The notes under the pieces are model-generated. The model ran no database searches. It was not told the origin of the DNA and was given only the letters and a program-made list of their open reading frames with translations. This document shows positions 18,625 to 25,128 of a stretch of DNA of 64,000 bases, piece after piece (positions within the stretch are counted from its first letter, which is position 1; each line of letters starts with the position of its first letter). Both the position numbers and the translations under genes were made by a program. Source of the stretch: Clostridium sp. AM34-11AC (GTDB taxonomy: Bacteria > Bacillota > Clostridia > Lachnospirales > Lachnospiraceae); NCBI RefSeq assembly GCF_003435375.1, contig NZ_QWGL01000009.1, positions 45,723 through 109,722 on the forward strand, read 5' to 3'.

Positions 18625-20109
18625 ATGAAAGAAAACATGCTGTTTTCTGGCGAATCAAAGAATATCGAGTATAAGGTGACGGTACCTGATAAGAGCGAAA
18701 AATATATGAAAACAGTGGTGGCTTTTGCCAATGGTAAAGGTGGCAAGATTGTTTTCGGAGTAGACGATAAGACATTAGAAATTGTGGGAATGAATACGGA
18801 AAATATTTATAAAACCATGGATGCCATTACCAACGCAATTTCTGATGCGTGTGAACCAGCCATCAGACCGGATGTGGCTTTACAGACAGTTAAAGATAAA
18901 ACGGTGATTGTTGTAGAAATTTTACCAGGTGCACAGCGTCCATATTATATAAAATCACAGGGGATGATTGATGGTACTTATGTAAGAGTATCTGGCACAA
19001 CCAGACATGTGGAAGGGTATATGCTAAAGGAACTGATTTTAGAAGGGCAGAATCGCCACTTTGATAGTGAAATATGCCAGAACATGACGGTTTCAGATAG
19101 TGACATCAATGAACTTTGCAAAAGTATGAAAGAAACTGCTCTTGCCAACACATGGCAGGATAGTGAGAAGGCGAAGATAAAAGAGGTAACCAAGAACACA
19201 TTGATTTCCTGGGGTGTACTGAAGGAGTCTGAAGGTGGTATATATCCCACAAATGCATATGCTCTTTTAACTGGAAGAATGCCACAGCAGCCTACTATCC
19301 AGTGTGGTGTGTTTAAAGGAACAAACCGTGCGTATTTTGTTGACAGGAGAGAATTTGAGGGTCCCATTCAGGAACAGATGGAAGCTGCATATCGGTATGT
19401 CCTTGAAAAAATCAATATGGGAATGACGATAAAGGGTATGTACAGACAGGATGTGTATGAATTGCCAACAGACAGCATTCGCGAGATTATTGCAAATGCT
19501 GTAGCACATCGTAGCTATCTCGAACAGGGGAGTATTCAGGTGGCATTGTTTGATGATAGACTGGAAGTAACTTCGCCTGGGATGCTCCTAAATAATGTCA
19601 CCATTTCTAAAATGATGGTGGGGTATTCAAAACCGAGAAATCCTGCAATTGCAAGAGCCTTTGCCTATATGAAAATTATTGAGAAATGGGGAACCGGAAT
19701 ACCGAGATTGTTTGAGGCCTGTGCGGAATATGGTTTGCCTGAACCAGAACTGATTGATTTTGATGGGGATTTTAGGGTAAACATGTATCGGAAAAGAGAT
19801 ACGGACATAAAGACTAACACAAAAAAAGTCACTAACACTAACATAAAAACTAACACAGAAAAAGTCACTAACACTAACACAAAAACCAATACTAACATTA
19901 AAAAACAAAAAGCTAATGCGGAAACCGCAACCAGGATTCTGGAAATCATGCGAGAACAGCCAACGATTACTGTGAAGAAAATCGCAGATCAGATGCGATT
20001 ATCAGTGGCCGGAGTCAGGTATCATATCAATAAAATGAAGAAAGATGGTTTGGTGGAACATGTAGGTCCTTCCAAAAAGGGTACATGGTTGCTACACGAT
20101 GAATCATAG
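18625..20109 (+). CDS. AlbA_2 / HATPase / winged-HTH protein (COG2865-like)
   Basis: Protein of 494 residues. The N-terminal AlbA_2 (Schlafen-like, formerly divergent AAA_4) domain covers about 6-125 (ESKNIEYK, FANGKGGKIVFGVDD, YYIKSQGMIDGTYVRVSG). A GHKL-type ATPase segment follows around 285-375 (IREIIANAVAHRSY, DDRLEVTSPG, IEKWGTGIPRL). A Thr/Asn/Lys linker made of 12-residue repeats spans about 394-430, and a winged HTH is C-terminal (VKKIADQMRLSVAGVRYHINKMKKDGLVEHVG). Such proteins are frequent in mobile islands and are annotated as regulators or helicase-related; the true role is unknown. Codon use is AT-richer than the flanking genes. Ribosome site AGAGGT. Confidence 0.8.
   Translation: MKENMLFSGESKNIEYKVTVPDKSEKYMKTVVAFANGKGGKIVFGVDDKTLEIVGMNTENIYKTMDAITNAISDACEPAIRPDVALQTVKDKTVIVVEILPGAQRPYYIKSQGMIDGTYVRVSGTTRHVEGYMLKELILEGQNRHFDSEICQNMTVSDSDINELCKSMKETALANTWQDSEKAKIKEVTKNTLISWGVLKESEGGIYPTNAYALLTGRMPQQPTIQCGVFKGTNRAYFVDRREFEGPIQEQMEAAYRYVLEKINMGMTIKGMYRQDVYELPTDSIREIIANAVAHRSYLEQGSIQVALFDDRLEVTSPGMLLNNVTISKMMVGYSKPRNPAIARAFAYMKIIEKWGTGIPRLFEACAEYGLPEPELIDFDGDFRVNMYRKRDTDIKTNTKKVTNTNIKTNTEKVTNTNTKTNTNIKKQKANAETATRILEIMREQPTITVKKIADQMRLSVAGVRYHINKMKKDGLVEHVGPSKKGTWLLHDES
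19805..19900 (+). repeat. 36-bp tandem repeat in the AlbA_2 gene linker
   Basis: Two full 36-bp units (19805-19840 and 19841-19876) and a partial third (from 19877). They encode DIKTNTKKVTNT, NIKTNTEKVTNT and NTKTNT. The unit length is a multiple of three, so copy changes lengthen the linker without a frameshift. Confidence 0.85.
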
Positions 20110-20196
20110 TATGTTTATTGTTGTAACGAAAAATTCAAAATTCATAGGATCAATCGAACTTGTTTACGATCATACCGCCTTAGTGTAAAATATTGT

Positions 20197-20434
20197 TTGA
20201 GAAGACGAGAAAAGGAGACAAAGCCAACGGAAATGGATAAAATGGCAGAGAAAGAGGAAGTAACCGCTGAGACTTCCACAGAAGATACAGAAAAGGTTGT
20301 AGTAGAGCCTTATGATGCAGCAGATATCGATTTTGATACATTCTGCAAATCAGATATGAGAGTGGTAAAAGTAAAAGACTGTGTTGCAGTGAAAAATCCA
20401 AGAAGCTGCTGCAGTTTACATTAGATGATGGCAG
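20197..20434 (+). pseudogene. metG 3' fragment (methionyl-tRNA synthetase tRNA-binding domain), frameshifted
   Basis: The plus strand encodes a K/E-rich linker and then PYDAADIDFDTFCKSDMRVV and KVKDCVAVKNP, the start of the C-terminal EMAP-like tRNA-binding domain of clostridial MetRS. At about 20397 one base appears deleted: the frame then runs to a stop at 20422-20424, while the +1 frame continues the domain as KKLLQFTLDDG. The domain breaks off there and joins the integrase frame. No start or upstream MetRS catalytic domain is present, so this is a displaced fragment; an intact metG is expected elsewhere. Confidence 0.6.
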
Positions 20435-20471
20435 CTACGAATATAAAGGTGCAGATGACCGCAGGCATAGT

Positions 20472-21533
20472 GTGTATGCTGGAACGTTAAAGGAACTTCG
20501 GGAGAAGCGGAAACAGGCCGAGAAAAACGTGGAGGATGGAATCCTTTTTGTAAATCAGAACATCCTTTTAAATGATGTTTTTGATATCTATTTCAGTGGC
20601 AAGACGGAACTGAAAGAATCCACCAGATCGAATTATAAGTATATGTACGATAAGTTCGTACGTATGAAATTTGGAATGCGGAAAATCAGCTTGATTAAGT
20701 ATTCTGATATTCGGGAATTTTATAATTACTTGATCAATGACCTGAGTTTTAAACCGAACAGCCTGGAGATTATCCATTCATTGCTGCATCCGACATTTAC
20801 ACTGGCGGTGAGAGATGGTTATATTCGCTGTAATCCATCAGACGGGCTTAAGGGTGATATCAAGAAAAGCCATTGTTGGGAGAAGCCACAAAGGCATGCA
20901 CTGACAGAGGCAGAACAGGCAGCATTTGTTCAGTTTGTTTCAACCTCGCCGATTTATAGCCACTGGATGCCACTGTTTACATTTCTGCTTGGAACGGGAT
21001 GTAGGATTGGTGAAACGATTGGTCTTCGATGGAATGATTGTGATTTTGAGAATAATGAGATTTTCATCAACCATAATGTTATTTACCGTTTCCGTGACTA
21101 CGATGGTTGGCGGTTCCGTCTTACAACGCCCAAAACGAACGCTGGCAATCGTGTAGTTCCGATGCTGTCAGAGGTGAGGGAAGCGTTGCTTCAGGAACGT
21201 GAGAATCAGAAACGGTTCAAGCTGAAATCTCCGACGATAGATGGACTTTCCAATTTTGTTTTTCTGAACAGGGAGCAGAATCTTCATAACCCGATGACTA
21301 TAAATCGTGCAATTAAACGGATTATAAGAGATCACAATCGGGATGAAGTGAAACTGGCTGAAAAGGAAAAACGGGAGCCACTGCTGATTCGGGATTTTTC
21401 AGTTCACAATCTGAGGCACACGTTCTGTACCCGCTTCTGCGAAAATGAAACCAATCTGAAAGTCATTCAGGAAATCATGGGGCATTCGGATATCTCGACC
21501 ACGATGAATATCTATGCGGAAGCAACGGCATAG
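20472..21533 (+). CDS. Tn916-type tyrosine integrase, 5'-truncated with early stop
   Basis: Tyrosine recombinase with all catalytic residues: Arg178 (GTGCRIGE), Lys221, His312 and Arg315 (HNLRHTF), His338 (GHSD) and Tyr348 (MNIYAEA). The first plausible start is a GTG at 20472 with a poor ribosome site. In-frame codons upstream encode YEYKGADDRRHSVYAGTLKE, the end of the AP2-like arm-binding domain; its first part is missing and replaced by metG sequence. After the TAG at 21531-21533 the same frame continues for KNSFANLEGKLRLS to 21578, the usual C-terminal tail of this family, so the stop looks secondary. Probably inactive or poorly expressed. Confidence 0.8.
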   Translation: MYAGTLKELREKRKQAEKNVEDGILFVNQNILLNDVFDIYFSGKTELKESTRSNYKYMYDKFVRMKFGMRKISLIKYSDIREFYNYLINDLSFKPNSLEIIHSLLHPTFTLAVRDGYIRCNPSDGLKGDIKKSHCWEKPQRHALTEAEQAAFVQFVSTSPIYSHWMPLFTFLLGTGCRIGETIGLRWNDCDFENNEIFINHNVIYRFRDYDGWRFRLTTPKTNAGNRVVPMLSEVREALLQERENQKRFKLKSPTIDGLSNFVFLNREQNLHNPMTINRAIKRIIRDHNRDEVKLAEKEKREPLLIRDFSVHNLRHTFCTRFCENETNLKVIQEIMGHSDISTTMNIYAEATA

Positions 21534-21595
21534 AAAAATTCTTTTGCAAATCTGGAAGGAAAACTGAGACTTTCATAGTCAGAAATGATGGATTT

Positions 21596-21618
21596 TTTAC
21601 GACAGATTTACGACAAAA
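21596..21618 (+). repeat. Right copy of the 23-bp direct repeat
   Basis: Identical to 18415-18437 over 23 bp, in the same orientation, 18 bp past the ancestral integrase stop at 21576-21578. Confidence 0.7.
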
Positions 21619-21650
21619 TTTTTCAAAATATGCCACTTTATGCCACGATA

Positions 21651-21770
21651 TGAGAAGTTACTGCATATGCGAAAAATGGCTTAAATACGCGCTTCGCAAG
21701 CATTTATGCGGGTTCCGGGAAAATGCCGGATACAAATCCAAAATATGAAGGCAGAAGATATAACTTCTCA
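21651..21770. repeat. 120-bp stretch with perfect 10-bp inverted ends
   Basis: TGAGAAGTTA (21651-21660) and TAACTTCTCA (21761-21770) are perfect inverted copies. The interior has small palindromes (GCTTCGCAAGC-like) and no coding sequence. It lies between the element and the sdaAB leader and could mark the element boundary or be a separate small palindromic repeat. Confidence 0.35.
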
Positions 21771-21786
21771 GAGCCTTTAAAGTGGT

Positions 21787-21884
21787 ATGTAAAAATTCAT
21801 TTTAGATAGGAATTTTTGCCATTCAGCTTATGTTTTTATGGTCAGCGCGGCAGGTGCGCAGACCTGCGGAACAACAAAATACAA
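21787..21884 (+). repeat. Dispersed intergenic repeat, copy B
   Basis: Related to the minus strand of 7026-7158: shared blocks include TGTAAAAATTCATT, GGAATTTTTGCC, TTATGTTTTTATGGTCAGCG and GGTGCGCAGACCTGCGGAAC. The small internal hairpin of copy A is absent. It lies directly in front of the sdaAB ribosome site. Confidence 0.5.
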
Positions 21885-21907
21885 TATGTAAAAGTGAGGA
21901 AACACGT

Positions 21908-22585
21908 ATGAATGAGATCGGAACGTTCGACATTCTGGGGCCGAACATGATCGGACCATCAAGCTCCCACACGGCTGGGGCACTGAGGATCGCTTTTATT
22001 GCCGGAAAAATGGTGGAGAAGCCGGCGGCGGTGCGCTTTGTGCTCTACGGATCCTTCGCCCGTACCTACCATGGACACGGAACAGACCGTGCATTAGTCG
22101 GCGGAATCCTTGGATATCACCCGGATGATGAAAGGATCCGCGATTCCTTTGAGCACGCGAAAGAGGCAGGACTTGACTTTACCTTCGAGGAAAACTTCAC
22201 AGATAAGGAGATCTATCCGAATACGGTGGACATCTATGTAAAGGACGAAAATGGAAATGAGATGTCCCTGCGCGGAAAGTCCATTGGCGGCGGAAATGCG
22301 GTCATCACGCGGTTAAACGGCGTCGATGTTGATCTTACCGGAAATTACAGCACCATTGTTGTCCAGCACATCGACAAAAAGGGTACGCTGGCGTTCGTGA
22401 CGGCCGTTTTGAGCGCTTACGACTTAAATATCGGTTCCCTGCGCCTTTACCGCGAGAGCAAGGGCAAGATGGCCTACGCGATCATCGAGGTGGATACTAT
22501 GGTCTCCAGCCAGGTGATTAACGCGCTGCGGGGGTTTGAGGCTGTGAAAAACGTTCTTTTGGTTCCGGCGATCAATCTGGACTGA
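21908..22585 (+). CDS. sdaAB: L-serine dehydratase, iron-sulfur dependent, beta subunit
   Basis: Beta subunit (225 residues) of the oxygen-sensitive [4Fe-4S] L-serine ammonia-lyase, converting serine to pyruvate and ammonia. Family marks: FDILGPNMIGPSSSHTAGAL at the N-terminus and a C-terminal ACT domain (about 150-225, VVQHIDKKGTLAFVTAVLSAYDLNIGSLR). The ATG at 21908 is chosen for GTGAGGA upstream and the conserved N-terminus; the longer frame to 21830 runs into the intergenic repeat. The stop overlaps a possible ATG of sdaAA. Bacillus and Clostridium show the same two-gene order. Confidence 0.95.
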   Translation: MNEIGTFDILGPNMIGPSSSHTAGALRIAFIAGKMVEKPAAVRFVLYGSFARTYHGHGTDRALVGGILGYHPDDERIRDSFEHAKEAGLDFTFEENFTDKEIYPNTVDIYVKDENGNEMSLRGKSIGGGNAVITRLNGVDVDLTGNYSTIVVQHIDKKGTLAFVTAVLSAYDLNIGSLRLYRESKGKMAYAIIEVDTMVSSQVINALRGFEAVKNVLLVPAINLD

Positions 22586-22599
22586 TGGGGGGAGAAACG

Positions 22600-23484
22600 A
22601 TGAATTTTATAAATGGTGCAGAACTTTTAGAGTACTGCGAAAAGGAAAATAAAAAGATCTCTGAGGCCATGTTCGAGCGGGAAACCACGTTTCTGGAGCA
22701 GGATCCGGAGAAGACAAGGGCGAAAATGAAGAAAGCATGGTCCATCATGCAGGCGTCGGCGAAGAAGCCGTTAAAGGAAAATATCGTCAGCATGGGCGGC
22801 ATGATCGGCGGGGAGAGCAGAAAGCTCCACACGCTGAGGGAAAATAAGAAGAATCTCTGTGGGGATGTGGTTTCAAAGGCGATCGCCTATGCGGTGGGCG
22901 TTCTCGAGGTCAACGCGTCCATGGGACTCATCGTTGCGGCACCGACGGCTGGCTCTTCTGGTGTAATTCCGGGAGTCTGCTGTTCCCTGCAGGAAAACTA
23001 CGGATTTACGGATGAGGAGATCTGCCAGGCGTTATTTAACGCGGCGGCAGTGGGATACCTCATTACGAGAAATGCCACGACAGCCGGAGCAGAGGGCGGA
23101 TGTCAGGCGGAGGTGGGAGCGGCCAGTGCCATGGCAGCGTCAGCGGCTGTGGAGCTTTTCGGCGGAACACCGGCGCAGTGTCTCGACGCGGCATCCTTCG
23201 CGATCGTGAATATTCTGGGACTTGTTTGTGATCCCATCGGCGGACTTGTGGAAAATCCATGTCAGAACCGGAATGCCATGGGGGCGTCAAATGCCCTGAT
23301 TTCCGCGGAACTTTCTATGGCGGGAATCAAGAGCATCACCCCGATTGACGAGACCATCGGTGTCATGTATGCGGTGGGACGGTCGATTCCGTCAGAACTC
23401 AGGGAGACTTCCATGGGCGGTATGGCGGTCGCGAAGAGCGCATGTGAGGCTTGCGCGGCATGTGCAAAGGAAACTCAAAAATGA
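22600..23484 (+). CDS. sdaAA: L-serine dehydratase, iron-sulfur dependent, alpha subunit
   Basis: Catalytic alpha subunit (294 residues). It carries AAPTAGSSGVIPGV, ATTAGAEGGCQAEVG and CDPIGGLVENPCQNRNAMGA, including cysteines of the iron-sulfur centre. The ATG at 22600 has GGGGAG at good spacing; an ATG at 22585 overlapping the sdaAB stop is possible but lacks one. The operon ends at the terminator at 23531. Confidence 0.95.
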   Translation: MNFINGAELLEYCEKENKKISEAMFERETTFLEQDPEKTRAKMKKAWSIMQASAKKPLKENIVSMGGMIGGESRKLHTLRENKKNLCGDVVSKAIAYAVGVLEVNASMGLIVAAPTAGSSGVIPGVCCSLQENYGFTDEEICQALFNAAAVGYLITRNATTAGAEGGCQAEVGAASAMAASAAVELFGGTPAQCLDAASFAIVNILGLVCDPIGGLVENPCQNRNAMGASNALISAELSMAGIKSITPIDETIGVMYAVGRSIPSELRETSMGGMAVAKSACEACAACAKETQK

Positions 23485-23530
23485 AGAAAAGAATAGTTGG
23501 CAACTGATAAAGGGCATCTAAACATAATAA

Positions 23531-23573
23531 ACAGGCGGTACTTAATCTAAAATCAAGTACCGCCTGTATTTTT
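23531..23573 (+). terminator. Terminator between sdaAA and hpf
   Basis: A perfect 13-bp stem, ACAGGCGGTACTT (23531-23543) with AAGTACCGCCTGT (23555-23567), followed by ATTTTT. On the other strand TTTATTATG follows, so it may also end hpf transcripts. Confidence 0.85.
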
Positions 23574-23657
23574 GCTGCCTGGCATTTCAGTCACTGTGCG
23601 GTTTCCCACATCAACGCTGCCGCCCGGCTATTCATTCTTATTAAGTTTCAGGATTCT

Positions 23658-24185
23658 TTAGAACTCCGGTTCAATGAGTCCGTAAGAGTTTCCTTTTCTC
23701 TTATAAACTACATTGACTTCGTTTGTATCAGCGTTGAGGAACATAAAGAAGTTGTGTCCTAAGAGTTCCATCTGTACGCAAGCCTCCTCGGCATCCATCG
23801 GTTTCATTGCGAAACGTTTTGTCTTTACGATATTAACGGTCTCCTCCGGCTCGGATTCTTCCTGAAGGAAGGCTTCGTTAAATGCTAAGGCGTTCTGCTT
23901 TTTGTCAACGATCTTTGTCTTATATTTCTTGATCTGACGCTCGATAATTTCTTCAACGAGATCAACAGATACATACATATCGCTGGAATCCTGCTCAGCT
24001 CGGATAATGCTGCCTTTAACAGGAATCGTAACCTCTATTTTCTGACGTCCTTTCTCTACGCTCAATGTAACCTGTACTTCAGTATCAGGAGAAAAATAGC
24101 GCTCCAGTTTTCCTAATTTACTTTCCACGGCATCTTTTAAGCCTGGTGTAATGTTGATATTTTTTCCGCTGATCGTGTAACGCAT
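23658..24185 (-). CDS. hpf: Ribosome hibernation-promoting factor, long form
   Basis: Long-form Hpf (175 residues), which dimerises 70S ribosomes into inactive 100S particles. The N-terminal RaiA/S30AE domain (about 1-100) is joined by a charged linker to the C-terminal dimerisation domain (about 115-175: VKTKRFAMKPMDAEEACVQM, HNFFMFLNADT, VVYKRKGNSYGLIEPEF). It has a sigma-A promoter at 24216-24244 and AAAGGAG before the ATG. The order hpf-secA-prfB is conserved in Firmicutes, although here hpf is divergent from secA. Confidence 0.95.
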   Translation of the reverse strand: MRYTISGKNINITPGLKDAVESKLGKLERYFSPDTEVQVTLSVEKGRQKIEVTIPVKGSIIRAEQDSSDMYVSVDLVEEIIERQIKKYKTKIVDKKQNALAFNEAFLQEESEPEETVNIVKTKRFAMKPMDAEEACVQMELLGHNFFMFLNADTNEVNVVYKRKGNSYGLIEPEF

Positions 24186-24215
24186 AAAATCAACTCCTTT
24201 GTTTGGGATGACTTA

Positions 24216-24244
24216 AGTATAGCACAAAATTCTGTAAAAGACAA
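24216..24244 (-). promoter_or_regulatory. Sigma-A promoter of hpf
   Basis: On the minus strand TTGTCT (24244-24239) and TATACT (24221-24216) with a 17-bp spacer, about 30 bp before the ATG. Confidence 0.7.
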
Positions 24245-24441
24245 CCAAAATACATAAAAAATGAGAAAATTTAAAAAGGTAAAAAAAGGTGTATAAAAGC
24301 TCAAAAACTATATGAAGCCTTCCCAGTTTGTCAATGGGATTGGGCAAAAAAGTTGTCGGAAATGTAAATTTTATAAGATGTTCACAAAAATAAAACAAAT
24401 ATTAAGGAACCGTAAAATCCACCGATGGGGAGGAAAAAACT

Positions 24442-25061
24442 TGTGGATAATGTGGATAACTTGGTGTATAACTGCGAAATGGCGTGAAATCGGCATTTCT
24501 CGAGGTGGACAACTTTCCACATAATTTCGGTGGATGAGTGTGGATAAAGTGGATAACCAGACAATCGAATGTATGGTTTGTGCAAGTTGTACATTTAAAG
24601 GGGAAAAGCGGCAGGAAGAGAGAAAAATAGACAGAAGTGAGGGAGAAGCCGGGGGAAGGAGTCAGGGAGATGTCGAAGAGGAAAAAATTGAATTGTCGAA
24701 AAATTGTCAAAACGGTTTTAGAAAAAACAGCAGGGATGCGGCGCAGATGGACGATGCGGCTGCGAGAAGATGTAGCAGGGAGTTTTATCGGGAATTGCGC
24801 AGGCAGAGATAAGGATTTATGTACGAAATGTTAAAATTACATGAAGTCATTGAATAAAAACCCGGAAGGTGTTAAAATATTAAGGATTGTACGATGCAGA
24901 CGTATGCGGTTATGCGGTAAAATCCCGCAGGACGGAGCAGCGGACATCAAAAACGATTCAGATATAGAAACTTGTATGCAGTGGCCTGATGTGAGATGAA
25001 CCATGCGTCATGTGGATAAAATCCGGCTCCGGCGTTTGAAAGACCGTGTATCCGTGGATAA
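24442..25061 (+). other. Cluster of DnaA-box-like 9-mers upstream of secA
   Basis: TGTGGATAA, the complement of the consensus DnaA box TTATCCACA, occurs exactly at 24442-24450, 24451-24459, 24539-24547 and 25011-25019. One-mismatch copies are at 24548-24556 (AGTGGATAA) and 25053-25061 (CGTGGATAA). Two pairs are directly abutting and all point the same way. The stretch 24200-24420 to its left is AT-rich. dnaA/dnaN are not in the window, so this may be a DnaA-titration or regulatory cluster. The 940-bp gap holds no certain gene. Confidence 0.5.
24670..24834 (+). CDS. Possible small basic protein (54 residues)
   Basis: An ATG at 24670 has AAGGAG 8 nt upstream. It opens a 54-codon frame starting MSKRKKLNCRKIVKTVLEK, rich in Arg and Lys. 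No family is recognised and it lies in the DnaA-box region, so it may be chance. Confidence 0.2.
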   Translation: MSKRKKLNCRKIVKTVLEKTAGMRRRWTMRLREDVAGSFIGNCAGRDKDLCTKC

Positions 25062-25128
25062 CTCCCGCGAGATGGATAAAAGGGTATCGCTGCATGTGTA
25101 TATTTATTTATGTAGGAGAACAAGCAGA

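Larger units (their letters stand above)
18415..21618 (+). mobile_element. Small decayed integrative element (about 3.2 kb)
   Basis: The region lies between two identical 23-bp repeats, is visibly AT-richer than its flanks, and carries a Tn916-type integrase remnant, an AlbA_2/ATPase/HTH gene typical of mobile DNA, and a displaced metG 3' fragment. No conjugation, replication or excisionase gene remains. The true ends may lie up to about 150 bp outside the repeats if these are arm sites; attL and attR could not be placed. Confidence 0.6.

Noticed and set aside
24442..24560. Chromosomal origin oriC
   Set aside because: DnaA boxes are present, but dnaA, dnaN and rpmH are not; without skew data the claim would be too strong, so it is listed only as a DnaA-box cluster.
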